Shown in pieces: positions 43,486 through 52,793 of a stretch of 64,000 bases of DNA. Every line of letters starts with the position of its first letter. Positions within the stretch are counted from its first letter, which is position 1. The DNA is from WHSW01 sp963742205 (lineage in GTDB: Bacteria > Actinomycetota > Thermoleophilia > Solirubrobacterales > 70-9), in the NCBI GenBank assembly GCA_963742205.1, contig CAVUKZ010000011.1, positions 186,001 through 250,000 of the forward strand, read 5' to 3'. A program made the translations under genes and the position numbers. A model generated the notes under the pieces. The model saw only the letters and a list, made by a program, of their open reading frames with translations. It was not told the origin of the DNA and did not search any database.

Positions 43486-43889
43486 GCGCCGGCTTTAAAG
43501 GGCTGCTCGAGACGAGTCTTTACTACTCGGCGGCCGAGGGAGAGGCGATCGAGCGCCTCTACACCGAGACCCTCGGGCTCCGACCGGTCTCGAGCTGGAA
43601 GGGGGCTTTGGCGATGCGGGTCGGGCGCGGCGTGCTGCTGTTGTTCGAGCGCGAGTCGCTGGCCGAGCGCGACGGGCCGATCGCTGCCCACGGCACCGAG
43701 GGCCCCGGACACGCCTGCCTCCTGGCGGCTGGCCCGGACGAGTACGACGCCTGGCGCGAGCGGCTGATCGCCGCCGGGGTGGAGATCACCCACGACCACG
43801 AGTGGGAAGGCGGCTGCCGCTCGTTCTACTTCAACGATCCGGCCGGCAACCTGCTGGAGATCGCCGACGGCGACCTCTGGCCGGAGTGA
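43482..43889 (+). CDS. VOC-family (glyoxalase/dioxygenase fold) protein
   Basis: A 135-residue single VOC domain: SLYYSAAEGEAIERLYTETLGLRPVSSWKGALAMRVGRGVLLLFERESL, then HGTEGPGHACLLAAGPDEYDAWRERLIAAGVEIT and GGCRSFYFNDPAGNLLEIADGDLWPE. The closing FxDPxGNxxE pattern gives the metal-ligand Glu. It starts at GTG 43482, overlapping the previous stop. In the raw sequence it is read through from that gene because of its frameshift. The reaction is unknown. Confidence 0.85.
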   Translation: MSAGFKGLLETSLYYSAAEGEAIERLYTETLGLRPVSSWKGALAMRVGRGVLLLFERESLAERDGPIAAHGTEGPGHACLLAAGPDEYDAWRERLIAAGVEITHDHEWEGGCRSFYFNDPAGNLLEIADGDLWPE

Positions 43890-44936
43890 TGGCGACGGAG
43901 CGTGTCCTCGGCGAGCGCGAGCTCAACCGCGCCCTGCTGGCCCGCCAGCTGCTGCTCGAGCGCAGCCCCGCCTCGCTTCCCAAGGCGGTCGAGCGAATCG
44001 CGGGGATCCAGGCGCAGTACGCGCCGTCGATGTACGTCGGGCTCTGGACGCGGCTGGCGGGCTTCGAGCGCATCAAGCTCGACCGCGCGCTGGAGCGCCG
44101 GACGCTGGTGCAGGGAACCTCGCTGCGGTCCACGATCCACCTGTTGACGCCGCGGGACTGGTGGACGTTCGCCGCCGCGATCACCGACGAGCGGCGCCAG
44201 CAGTGGCTGCGCTCGCGCCGCGAGACGGCCGATGCCGCGGGCATGGCGGCCGCAACGAAGCGGGCCCGCCCCCTGTTCGCCGACCCGCCGGTGCAGCGCA
44301 AGCTCCTGCAGGAGACGATCGGCCTGGGGTCTCCGGGAATCTCGGGGATCAACGCGTGGCTGTCGCTCGTCCGGGTGCCGCCGTCCGGCACCTGGGACCG
44401 ACGCCGCGCCGATCTGTTCGCGCTCGCCTCGGACTGGATCGGGCGGGAGCCGAAGCTCGCGAAGGCCGAGGCGACCAAGGAGCTGGTGCGCAGCTACCTG
44501 CGCGGGTTTGGGCCCGCGACGCCGGCGGAGATCCAGTCGTGGGCGGGACTGCCGATCAAGGCGATCACCGCGGCCCTCGCGGGCCTCGAGCTGCGCCGGT
44601 TCCGGGCCGAGGACGGCGATGAGCTGCTCGACCTGCCGCGCCAGCCGATCCCCGACCCCGAGACGCCTGCGCCGCCGCGGTTCCTGCCGGTTTGGGACGC
44701 GACGCTGCTCGTCCACGCCCGCCGCACGCAGATCCTGCCGGAGGAGCACCGCGGGAAGGTCTTCAGCACCAAGACGCCACAGTCGATCAACACGTTCCTC
44801 GTCGACGGCCAGGTCGCCGGGCACCTGGCGGTTCGAGAAGGGGCGAATCGACGTGACGCCGTTCGGGCGCCTGGCGGGTCCCGACCGGCGCGCGGTCGAC
44901 GACGAGGCCGAGCGGCTCGCCGCGTTTCACTCGTAG
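43889..44936 (+). CDS. winged-helix DNA-binding protein, AlkZ-like (one frameshift)
   Basis: A 348-residue protein of the HTH_42 (AlkZ-like) family, which includes DNA glycosylases that excise alkylated bases or unhook crosslinks. It starts with ELNRALLARQLLLERS and IAGIQAQYAPSMYVGLWTRL, where the Q-x-Q element is the catalytic motif of AlkZ-type enzymes. TLVQGTSLRSTIHLLTPRDWW and RFLPVWDATLLVHARR follow. A GGG run at 44819-44821 has one base too many. The C-terminus then continues in another frame as GTWRFEKGRIDVTPFGRL...EAERLAAFHS. Its start overlaps the VOC stop. Confidence 0.83.
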
Positions 44937-45028
44937 CGCACTCTGGCGACACAACTCTCGTCCATCCGTCGAGTTCCGCGGCCCCGTGAACACAATCACC
45001 ACCGCGCGACCTATAGGTTGCCGCCGTG

Positions 45029-46360
45029 ATGAGGTCAGCGCGTGTCCTAGCGGGGGGGTGCGCCGCAGTGGTCGTGGCAGCGATCGCGGCGAGTCCTGCG
45101 TCCGCGACCTTCGGAGCCCCACTCGACCTGGGAGCCCCTGCGCCCATCGAGAGCTTCGCGAACACGGAGGCTGACGTCGCGGTCGACAACGACGGCGATG
45201 CGCTGTTCGTGTGGAACGGGACGGACGGCAGCGGGCGCACCGTCATTCAAGCCCGAACGCTGAGCGCCGCCGGCGTCCTCGGGCCCGTGCGGGACATTTC
45301 TCCTCCGGGAGAGAGCGGCGAACAGGCGAGCGTCGCGGTCGACAACGACGGCGATGCGGTGATCGCATGGTCGGGGTTCGATGCCGGGTCGGTGTTCGAG
45401 GTCCGCACCCTCAGCGCCGCGGGCGTCCTCGGCCCGGTCCAGGCGCTCGGCTCTCCGGCCCTCAACACGCAGGTCGAGACCCCTGGGGTCGCGGTCGACA
45501 GGGACGGGGACGCCCTCATCGTCTTCAAGGGTGGCGATGGGACCACCAGCCGCATCCAGGCGCGGGCGTTGAGCGCCGACGGCGTACTCGGTCCGACGCT
45601 CAACCTCTCCCCGCCGGGACAGGCGGCGGAGGAGGGCCGGGTCGCCATCGACCCGACCGGCGACGCGGTCTTCGCCTGGGTTCGCTCCGATGGCACGAAC
45701 GGCCGCATTCAGACCATGGCCCGCAGCGCTGACGGCGCGTTGAGCTCGGTCCAGACTGTCTCTCCGGCGGGGCAGTTTGCCTTAGTCCCCGCCGTCGCAG
45801 TGAGCCCGACGGGCGACGCGATGATCGCGTGGGTGTCCCCGGTCCCCGGGATGTTCGGCCCACGGGTCCGCGCGCGCACCCGCAGCGCCGCCGGCGCCCT
45901 GGGCCCGATCACCAACATCGCCACCGGGTTCGTCAACGGGAATGCCCAGCCGTCGGTGGCGCTCGACAACGCCGGCGACGCGATCTTCGCCTGGCAGGAC
46001 GCCACCGGCGACAACACCCTGATCTTCGCGCGGGAACGAACCGCCGCCGGCGCGCTGTCGCCCATTCAGCGGCTCTCGGCCGCGGGTCAGGACGCACGGG
46101 ATCAGGATCTCGACATCACGGGCACCGGGCGGACGGTCGTCACCTGGACGCAGGTGATCGGTCAGGCCGGCGACCGGTTGGGCGTGATCGAGGCTCGCGA
46201 ACGAACGGCGACGGGGGCACTGCGGGCCACCCAGATCCTCTCCGACCCGGGTACGGAGGGATTCGGTCCGCATGTCGCCTTCGGCGGTGGTAACGCGGTC
46301 GTCGCCTGGCCGGCTGACGACATGACGAACAATTTCATCCAAGCCGCGGTCGGCCCCTAG
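45029..46360 (+). CDS. secreted repeat protein, predicted 8-bladed beta-propeller (paralogue 1)
   Basis: A 443-residue exported protein. A signal peptide (about 1-26, VLAGGCAAVVVAAIAASPASA) precedes seven full ~51-residue repeats and an eighth incomplete one. The repeat pattern is V-A-V-D-x-x-G-D-A-h-h-x-W-x(8-12)-I-Q-A-R-x-x-S-A-x-G-x-L-x-P-x(3)-L-S. The last repeat lacks the final 'GxLxP' strand, while the mature N-terminus (TFGAPLDLGA) supplies one, the typical 'velcro' ring closure. No catalytic residues or known domain names can be assigned. ATG 45029 is preferred; TATAGG at 45012-45017 could be a -10 box giving a nearly leaderless transcript. The next paralogue starts directly after the stop. 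Confidence 0.72.
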   Translation: MRSARVLAGGCAAVVVAAIAASPASATFGAPLDLGAPAPIESFANTEADVAVDNDGDALFVWNGTDGSGRTVIQARTLSAAGVLGPVRDISPPGESGEQASVAVDNDGDAVIAWSGFDAGSVFEVRTLSAAGVLGPVQALGSPALNTQVETPGVAVDRDGDALIVFKGGDGTTSRIQARALSADGVLGPTLNLSPPGQAAEEGRVAIDPTGDAVFAWVRSDGTNGRIQTMARSADGALSSVQTVSPAGQFALVPAVAVSPTGDAMIAWVSPVPGMFGPRVRARTRSAAGALGPITNIATGFVNGNAQPSVALDNAGDAIFAWQDATGDNTLIFARERTAAGALSPIQRLSAAGQDARDQDLDITGTGRTVVTWTQVIGQAGDRLGVIEARERTATGALRATQILSDPGTEGFGPHVAFGGGNAVVAWPADDMTNNFIQAAVGP

Positions 46361-47665
46361 ATGGTCGCGAGGGTCAAACGCCGGCGGTCCGTCACGGTGC
46401 TGGTCGCTGCCCTGATCATGTCCGCCGGGATCGTGACTCCCGCGAACGCGACGTTCGACGCGCCACTGGACCTGTCCTCCGCGGCGCAGAGCGCCGATCA
46501 GCCCCAAGTGGCGGTCGCCAACAACGGTGACGCGGTGTTCGCCTGGCTGCGCTCGGACGGCTCCAACGTCCGCGTGCAGACCAGGACCCTCAACGCCGCG
46601 GGCGCGTTGAGTTCCGTGCAGAACATCTCCCTGCCCGGCAACGATGCGTCCGGCGCTCGGGTGGCCATCGACGCCGACGGCGACGCGGTGTTCGTGTGGC
46701 ACCGGTCGGACGACACGGTCCAGACCCGCGCCCGGAGCGCGGCGGGCCAGCTGAGCGCCGTACAACAGGTATCGCCGCAGGGACAGGACGCCGAGTTCCC
46801 GGAGCTCGCCGTCGACAACGCGGGCGACGCCGTGTACGCGTGGCAGGTCTCGAGCGGCGGCACCGGCTGGATTCAGGCGCGCACCCGCACGGCCGCCGGC
46901 TCGCTGAGCGCGCCGCAGGACCTGTTCTCCCCGCTCGCCCAGGGCTTCTTCCAGCACCAGGTCGCGGTCGACGCCGACGGCGACGCCGTCTTCGCCTGGC
47001 TGGCCTTCGACGGCACGGACTTCTCTGTCAAGGCGCGCGCCCTGAGCACGTCCGGGGTTCTGGCCGCGATCCAGACCGTCTCTCCGGCGGGACAGGACGG
47101 GAGCGCACCACAGCTCGCGGTCGACGCCACGGGCGACGCCGTTTTCACCTGGGTGGTCCAAGATCAACTCGTCGACCGAGTTCAAGCCCGCGCGCGCACC
47201 GCGACCGGCCTCCTCAGCCCGGTGCAGACCCTGTCGGACGCGGGACGGGACGCCGACCTTCCGCAGGTCGGCGTCGACCGCGACGGCGATGCGGTAATCG
47301 CCTGGCTCCGGTCCGACGGGACCAATGAGCGGACGCAGGCGCTGACTCGAAGTTCCGCCGGCACGCTGGGGCCCGACCTGACCCTCTCGCTGCAGGGCCA
47401 GCGCGCGGCGCAGCCGCAGGTCGACGTCGGTCCCGCCGGCGGTGGGGTCGTCGCCTGGCAGCAGACCTTCGGTTCCTACACCGTGATCGAGGCGCGCCGG
47501 CTGACCACGTCCGGCGCGCTCTCGGCCACGCAGATCCTCTCCGAGGACGATGGCGAATCGAGCGCGACGTTCGCCCAGGCCGGCTTCAGCGGCGGCAACG
47601 CGGCCGTCGTCTGGCGGCGGTCCGACGACACCAGCGACTCGATCCAGGCGGCCATCGGCCCGTGA
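46361..47665 (+). CDS. secreted repeat protein, predicted 8-bladed beta-propeller (paralogue 2)
   Basis: A 434-residue paralogue whose ATG immediately follows the previous stop. Signal peptide (SVTVLVAALIMSAGIVTPANA), then an N-terminal closing strand (TFDAPLDLSSA), seven complete repeats with the AVDxDGDAVFAWxRSDG core and a truncated eighth ending SDSIQAAIGP. All three paralogues end with a similar (I/L)xxxxGP tail. The uniform repeat length and lack of Cys suggest a rigid extracellular scaffold or lectin-like surface (inference). Confidence 0.72.
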   Translation: MVARVKRRRSVTVLVAALIMSAGIVTPANATFDAPLDLSSAAQSADQPQVAVANNGDAVFAWLRSDGSNVRVQTRTLNAAGALSSVQNISLPGNDASGARVAIDADGDAVFVWHRSDDTVQTRARSAAGQLSAVQQVSPQGQDAEFPELAVDNAGDAVYAWQVSSGGTGWIQARTRTAAGSLSAPQDLFSPLAQGFFQHQVAVDADGDAVFAWLAFDGTDFSVKARALSTSGVLAAIQTVSPAGQDGSAPQLAVDATGDAVFTWVVQDQLVDRVQARARTATGLLSPVQTLSDAGRDADLPQVGVDRDGDAVIAWLRSDGTNERTQALTRSSAGTLGPDLTLSLQGQRAAQPQVDVGPAGGGVVAWQQTFGSYTVIEARRLTTSGALSATQILSEDDGESSATFAQAGFSGGNAAVVWRRSDDTSDSIQAAIGP

Positions 47666-47667
47666 GC

Positions 47668-48983
47668 ATGAAGGCAACGAGATTCCTGTTCGGATCCATC
47701 GCCTTGCTGGTCCTGGGGGCGCTGGCGCCGACAACGGCGTCGGCGAGCTTCGGCGCGCCGCTCAACATCGCGCCGCCCGCCCAGGCCGCTGACGGAACCC
47801 AGGTGGCGACCAACGCGGTGGGCGACGCAGCGTTCGTCTGGGTGCGCAGATCCACCACCCCCCACCGCGTTGCGGCGCGAACTCTGACCGCCCAGGGGGT
47901 CCTGAGCCCGGTCATGGTCGTCTCGCCGCCCGGCTTGGACACGATCTCCGAGCGGGCGGCCCTCGACGCCGACGGCGATGCCGTCCTCGCGTGGGAGGCC
48001 ACGGTCGGCGGTCAGGACCAGGTGCAGGCCCGGACGCTCACTTCTGCCGGCGTCCTCGGTCCGGTGATGGACGTCTCCGCGCCCGGCGCGGACACTTTTG
48101 GCGTGCGAGCTTGCGATGAACGCGAGCGGGGACGCCGTTTTCACCTGGGTGCTCGACAACCCCGGGACCGAGCCCAATCGGATCCAGGTCCGCAGGCTCA
48201 GCCCGACCGGTGTCCTCGGTCCGATGCAGACGATTACACCGCCGCGGACCGACGTAGGGTTCTGCCACGTCGGGGTGGACGAGGCCGGGGATGCGGTCTT
48301 CGTCTGGGGCCTTTTCGAGAATCCCATCCGCAGCCAGACCCGGGGGCTCAGCGCGGCGGGTGTCCTGAGCCCGATCAAGACCCTCGCGCCCCCGGGTGAG
48401 GATTCCTCAAACCCTGAGCTCGCGGTCGACGCAGACGGCGACGCCGTGTTCTCTTGGGCGCGCGTCGCCCAGCGGCGTCGACGAGTTCATCGTCCGGACC
48501 CGCGCGCGGAGCGCCGCCGGCGAGCTCAGCCGGATTCAGAACGTCGCCACGGTTCCGATCATCGGCAACGAGTTCTGGGATCCGGCTGTCGCCATCGATG
48601 CCGACGGCGACGCGGTATTCGCCTGGCTCGGTCGCGACGGCACGAACTGGCGTGTGCAGACGCGCGCCCGCTCCGCGTCCGGAGCCCTCTCCCCGAGCCA
48701 GTACGTCTCGGTCGCTGGCCAGGACGCCTCCCGGACGCACCGCCGCGGGTGGGCATGACGTCCGGCGGAAGCGCCGTCTTCGCCTGGGAGCAGACCGCTT
48801 CACCCTCGAACGTGATCCAGGCCCGCGTGCGTGACCCCGACGGGTCGCTGCGCGCGACCCAGACGCTCACCGACCCCGGGGAGACCCCCGCGCTCGTCGA
48901 GCGGCCACATCAGCGTCGTGGGCCAGAGCGCCGCGCTCGCGTGGATCGACGGCGGCGCGATCCGGGGCTCGCTCGGCCCCTAG
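47668..48983 (+). CDS. secreted repeat protein, paralogue 3 (four frameshifts)
   Basis: Third tandem paralogue, starting at ATG 47668 (or GTG 47662, overlapping the previous stop). Signal peptide and first two repeats are in one frame (SFGAPLNIAPPAQAADGTQV...VLGPVMDVSAPGADT). The sequence then needs shifts near 48096-48099 (TTTT run), near 48470, at a CCC run near 48730 and near 48890. It ends SGHISVVGQSAALAWIDGGAIRGSLGP. Net correction of +2 bases gives 439 residues, close to the 443 and 434 of its neighbours. Clustered breaks make either poor sequence or genuine decay possible, but the preserved length favours the former. Confidence 0.65.
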
Positions 48984-49088
48984 CCGGGCGAGCCAGGCGC
49001 GGGCGAGGAGCAACGCGGCGCCCGCGGAGCCCGCGAACGGCAGCAGCGTCTCCTCGAGCGGGACGCCGGCGACGTGGGCGACGATCAC
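48867..49088 (-). CDS. small hypothetical membrane protein
   Basis: A 73-codon frame whose ATG 49088 overlaps the DUF899 stop (ATGA), so it could be co-translated. The first ~35 residues (MIVAHVAGVPLEETLLPFAGSAGAALLLARAWL) form one amphipathic start and one hydrophobic helix, and resemble small actinobacterial membrane proteins beginning MIAHVxGxPxEE. The remainder is Arg-rich and antisense to the end of propeller 3, so the true C-terminus is doubtful. Function unknown. Confidence 0.42.
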   Translation of the reverse strand: MIVAHVAGVPLEETLLPFAGSAGAALLLARAWLARLGAERAPDRAAVDPRERGALAHDADVAARRARGSPRGR

Positions 49089-49828
49089 GCGGCCTCACCG
49101 CCCTTGCCCATCGCATCGACGCCCCGGTCGATCATCTCGGTCCAGCCCTCGGTCGGGCCGGCGTCGGTGTAGGCGTCGTGCCAGTTGTTCCACTCGTACG
49201 TCGGCGTTTGCGGGTAGCCCTCGGGTGAGTCCTCCCACTCCTCCTGGCGGCCGAGCGCGGTGATGTCGAGGTAGTTCCAGGTGCTGCCCATCGCCTCGTC
49301 GCCGCGGTTGTCGATGGCGTACGTGCGGTACACGCTGTCGCCGTCGCGGATGAACGCGTTCGTGGCGTGCCACTCGTCGACCCCGAAGTCGGCGTCGAAG
49401 TCGTCGGTGAGCGTGAACCAGGGGATGTGCCCCCAGCCCATCCGTTCCTTCAGCCGCTCGATGTCGGCCTGTGGCGCGCGCGAGACGAAGGCGAGCGACG
49501 TGTCGCGGGCGTTCAGGTGGGCGGGGTGAGCGACCTGGTCGGCGACCAGCGAGCAGCCCGGGCAGGCGTGCTCGGGCCAGCCGTAGACGCCGGGCTCGAA
49601 GAAGGCCCGGTAGACGATCAGCTGGCGGCGACCGCCGAAGAGGTCGAGCAGGCTCAGCTTGCCGTCCGCGCCCTCGAACTCGTATTCCTTCTCCACGGGC
49701 ATCCACGGCATCCGCCGGCGCTTGGCGGCCATGGCATCGCGCGCGCGGGTCAGCTTCTTCTCCTCGACGAGCAGCTGCTGGCGCGACTGCTCCCACTGCT
49801 CAGGTGAGACGATCGGGGGTGTGTCCAT
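49085..49828 (-). CDS. DUF899 thioredoxin-like protein
   Basis: A 247-residue thioredoxin-fold protein of the DUF899 family. Characteristic segments are VEKEYEFEGADGKLSLLDLFGGRRQLIVYRAFF, the HACPGCSLVADQV double-Cys element (CPGC, a thioredoxin-like CxxC), SLAFVSRAPQADIERLKERMGWGHIPWFT and a late YAIDNRGDEAMGSTWNYLDITALGRQEEWEDSPEGYPQ. Such proteins are often next to ECF sigma factors with SnoaL-like tails, as here with the divergent gene at 49937. Biochemical function is unsettled. Confidence 0.88.
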   Translation of the reverse strand: MDTPPIVSPEQWEQSRQQLLVEEKKLTRARDAMAAKRRRMPWMPVEKEYEFEGADGKLSLLDLFGGRRQLIVYRAFFEPGVYGWPEHACPGCSLVADQVAHPAHLNARDTSLAFVSRAPQADIERLKERMGWGHIPWFTLTDDFDADFGVDEWHATNAFIRDGDSVYRTYAIDNRGDEAMGSTWNYLDITALGRQEEWEDSPEGYPQTPTYEWNNWHDAYTDAGPTEGWTEMIDRGVDAMGKGGEAA

Positions 49829-49936
49829 CTGGAATCAGCCTTTCGGTCTTCGCGTTGCGGTTCTAGTGGTTCCGACACCGCCCCCGCCGCAAACGAATCG
49901 GCCGATTCCTTTGGTGGCGAGCGGGCGTCGTAGCGG

Positions 49937-50944
49937 GTGATGAGCGAAGCCGCGCTCAGCCGTGCACGCGCGGGCGACGAGGACGCCTTCCGCGAGCTGC
50001 TCGACCCCTACCGGGCCGAGCTGCGCCTGCACTGCTACCGGATCCTCGGCTCGTTGCAGGACGCCGAGGACCAGCTCCAGGAGACGCTGCTCGCGGCCTG
50101 GCGCGGCCTCGAGGGCTTCGAGGGGCGCTCCTCGATGCGCTCGTGGCTGTACCGGATCGCCACCAATCAGTGTCTGAATGTGCTTCGAGCCCGCAAACGC
50201 CGACCACAGGAGGTGTCCTCGATGGTCGAGCCACCCGAGCCCACGCGCAGGGCCGAGCCGATCTGGCTCGAGCCGTACCCCGACACTCTGATCGAGGGGC
50301 TCGCCGACACGGCGCCCGGGCCGGCGGCGCGCTACGAGACCCGGGAGTCGGTCGCGGTCGCGTTCATGGCGGCGCTGCAGATCCTGCCGCCGCGCCAGCG
50401 GGCCGCGCTCGTGCTTCGCGACGTGCTCGGCTTTCATGCCGCCGAGGTCGCCGAGATGCTCGACAGCAGCGAGGCCTCGGTGAAGAGCGCGCTCCAGCGG
50501 GCGCGCGCGACGCTCGACGAACGGCTACCGCTCGGCGGGCGCGAGCGCGCGCCGCTGCCGCGCTCCGAACGCGAACGCGAGCTCGTCGCCAGCTTCGCGA
50601 CGGCGGTTGAGAGCGGCGATTCCGACAGCGTCGTCGCGCTGCTCACCGACGACGCGTGGCTGACGATGCCGCCCGAGCCCTACGAGTATCAGGGCGGCGA
50701 GGCGATCGCGCGGTTCCTGCGCGACCGCGAGGCCCGCCGCGGCGCGTCGCTGCGGCTCGTCCCCACCCGCGCCAACGGACAGCCGGCCTTCGGCTGCTAC
50801 CTCCCCGACGCGCAGGCGCCGATCGCGCGCGCCTATGGGGTGATGGTGCTGACGCTCACCGAACAGCGGATCTCGGCGATCACGTGGTTCGGCGAGCGCA
50901 GCCTGATGGCGCATTTCGGGCTGCCGCGGACCCTGCCTGAGTAG
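49937..50944 (+). CDS. ECF sigma factor with C-terminal SnoaL-like domain
   Basis: A 335-residue sigma factor of the long actinobacterial type (SigG/TIGR02960-like). Region 2 is FRELLDPYRAELRLHCYRILGSLQDAEDQLQETLLAAWRGLEGFEGRSSMRSWLYRIATN; region 4 is AALQILPPRQRAALVLRDVLGFHAAEVAEMLDSSEASVKSALQRARATL. The C-terminal NTF2/SnoaL-like domain (about 210-325, ELVASFATAVESGDSDSVVALLTDDAWLTMPPEP) acts in such factors as an intramolecular regulator in place of an anti-sigma protein. It is divergent from DUF899 with 108 bp between starts. Confidence 0.93.
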   Translation: MMSEAALSRARAGDEDAFRELLDPYRAELRLHCYRILGSLQDAEDQLQETLLAAWRGLEGFEGRSSMRSWLYRIATNQCLNVLRARKRRPQEVSSMVEPPEPTRRAEPIWLEPYPDTLIEGLADTAPGPAARYETRESVAVAFMAALQILPPRQRAALVLRDVLGFHAAEVAEMLDSSEASVKSALQRARATLDERLPLGGRERAPLPRSERERELVASFATAVESGDSDSVVALLTDDAWLTMPPEPYEYQGGEAIARFLRDREARRGASLRLVPTRANGQPAFGCYLPDAQAPIARAYGVMVLTLTEQRISAITWFGERSLMAHFGLPRTLPE

Positions 50945-50956
50945 CCCGGCCCGCCG

Positions 50957-52303
50957 CTAGTGGTGGTGGTGATGGTGGTGACGGTGCTTGTGCTTGCGCT
51001 TCTTGACCACAGTGTTCGCGGGCGCCTCGTCCTCGTTGCCGCGGTCCTCGTCGTAGATCGGCGAGTCGGCGCCGTGCGCATAGTCGAGCTCCGCCCAGTG
51101 GCTGAGCGACTGCGAGGGCTTTACCTTGGCGACGATCCGCGCCCGCTCTCCAGGCGCCAGGTCGAGCCGGCAGATCGCCCCGGGGTGAACGGCGAAGTAG
51201 GTGACGCGTTTGCAGGTTCCGTTCGTGGTCTCCAGCGAGACGTACTTCGTCCCGACCACCGGCTTGGCGAGCTTGTTCGGCTTCGAGGTGACCAGGTCGA
51301 CGTCGGGGTCGATCGGGACCGTGCCCAGGTTCTCGACCGAGACGGTGTACGTCACGGCCTTGCCCTTCTTGACCTTCTTCGCCGAAGCCTCCTGGGCGAG
51401 GCTCGCGTCGAAGCGGATCTCGCGCAGCCGGAGGTGGAACGCGCCCGCCTCGTACAGGTCGGTCTGGACGCGGATCATGTAGGTCGTTCCCGCATGGGCC
51501 AGGAACTCGTCGCGGGCACCGTAGAGGCCGTCGCCCTCGCACCCAGGTGGCAGGGGGTCACCGAAGTAGCTGGGCTCGAGCTGGCCCAGGGATGCGACCG
51601 AGGTGCCCGTGTACACGGCGACCTGCGAGTTGCTCTGCGCGTTGCAGTTGTCGAACCAGATCCGCGTTCGCTTCGGCGCGGTCCACCGATACCAGACCGA
51701 TTCGCCGTCGCCGACGCCGCCGAAGTAGTCCGGCTCGCCCGGCTCGAGCGTCGCGCCGACGGTCGTCCCGTCGACGTCGACGTTGAGCTGTTGGCCGAGG
51801 TCCTGCGCGGCGGCGAAGTTGTCGTTGGGCGGTGACAGCGCGGCCGCCAGCGCGAGCGTGAAGGTGGAGTCGTCCGCGTACTCGATCACCGAGATCGCGT
51901 AGGTGGACCCTGCCGCGACGTTGAACACCCTCCGGTCTCCGGGGCTGAACCCGTCGCAGTTCGGCGTGTCGGATCGAGGCTGCACCTCGGTCAGCGAGTT
52001 GACGGCGGTCCCGCGCCAGAGCTGCACCTTCGTGCCCCCCGAGCCGGCGCAGGTGTCGAGGTGGAGGAGCATGTTTTGGGGCGCGGTCCAGCGATACCAG
52101 ACGCTGCCGTTGCCGCTCACGAAGTGATTCGGCTCGCCCGCCTCGAGCGTCGCACCGGCGGTCGTGCCGGCGACGCTGGCCGCGTTGCCGCTGATGGCCT
52201 GCGCGGCGGCGAAGCTGTCGTTGGGCGGGGCGGCGAACGCCGGGGCGGCGAAGACCAGCGCGCCGGCCGACACCACCATCACAACGCCGCTTCTGAATCG
52301 CAT
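50957..52303 (-). CDS. secreted protein with two pre-peptidase-like domains and a natural His tail
   Basis: A 448-residue exported protein with signal peptide MRFRSGVVMVVSAGALVFAAPAFA. Two related ~150-residue beta domains follow. Each starts APPNDSFAAAQAI or SPPNDNFAAAQDL, continues ATLEAGEPNHF or ATLEPGEPDYF and SVWYRWTAP, and ends in a T-Y-x-I-x-V strand, as in pre-peptidase C-terminal-type (bacterial extracellular) domains. A CARDB/DUF11-like segment (KKVKKGKAVTYTVSVENLGTVPIDPDVDL) comes next. The protein ends KKRKHKHRHHHHHHH, seven natural histidines. ATG 52303 is chosen over upstream starts because it begins the signal peptide. Confidence 0.8.
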   Translation of the reverse strand: MRFRSGVVMVVSAGALVFAAPAFAAPPNDSFAAAQAISGNAASVAGTTAGATLEAGEPNHFVSGNGSVWYRWTAPQNMLLHLDTCAGSGGTKVQLWRGTAVNSLTEVQPRSDTPNCDGFSPGDRRVFNVAAGSTYAISVIEYADDSTFTLALAAALSPPNDNFAAAQDLGQQLNVDVDGTTVGATLEPGEPDYFGGVGDGESVWYRWTAPKRTRIWFDNCNAQSNSQVAVYTGTSVASLGQLEPSYFGDPLPPGCEGDGLYGARDEFLAHAGTTYMIRVQTDLYEAGAFHLRLREIRFDASLAQEASAKKVKKGKAVTYTVSVENLGTVPIDPDVDLVTSKPNKLAKPVVGTKYVSLETTNGTCKRVTYFAVHPGAICRLDLAPGERARIVAKVKPSQSLSHWAELDYAHGADSPIYDEDRGNEDEAPANTVVKKRKHKHRHHHHHHH

Positions 52304-52370
52304 CAAGCGCCCCCTCACGAGCCGAGTTATCCGGCTCTCGGGCGAGCCTACCCCGGGGCTCCGAACATTC

Positions 52371-52776
52371 CTAGCCGGATGCGTTGAGGGCGACCGCGGC
52401 GCGGATGAGCGCCTTGAACGCGCCGGCGTCGACCTCCTCACCCTCGTGGATGTCGATCGCGCGCCTCGTGTTCCCTTCGAGGCTCGAGTTGAAGAGCTTG
52501 GCCGGGTCCTCCAGCGAAGCCCCCTTGAAGAAGGTCAACTTGACGACCGATTTGTAGGTCTCGCCGGTGCAGATGATCCCGTCGTGCGACCACGACCGGT
52601 GTGCCCGGGCTCGTCCGCTTCACCCACTTCACCTCCTCCACGACGTCGGGGTCCGCCTCCTTGATGAGCTTGCGCATCCTGCTCAAGGTCTCTCCGCGCC
52701 AGTCCCCGAGCTCGGCGATCCGCTCGTCGATCTGCTCGGATGCCGGCCGATCCGCGGTCGAGCCTGACTCACTCAT
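52371..52776 (-). CDS. DUF1801 domain protein (one frameshift)
   Basis: A 134-residue DUF1801 (YdhG-like) protein. The N-terminal segment (IDERIAELGDWRGETLSRMRKLIKEADPDVVEEVKWVKRTSPGTPV) runs to about 52600. One surplus base near 52591-52595 shifts the conserved core WSHDGIICTGETYKSVVKLTFFKGASLEDPAKLFNSSLEGNTRRAIDIHEGEEVDAGAFKALIRAAVALN. The corrected sequence is a complete, typical member. Function is poorly known; the fold is iron-chaperone/frataxin-like in some relatives. Confidence 0.83.
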
Positions 52777-52793
52777 GTTCTCCTCCTAGCCCT

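Noticed and set aside
50957..50995. His tail as vector contamination
   Set aside because: Codons are mixed, the tail extends gradually from a Lys/Arg/His run, and the flanking sequence is ordinary genomic DNA leading to a sigma-factor gene.
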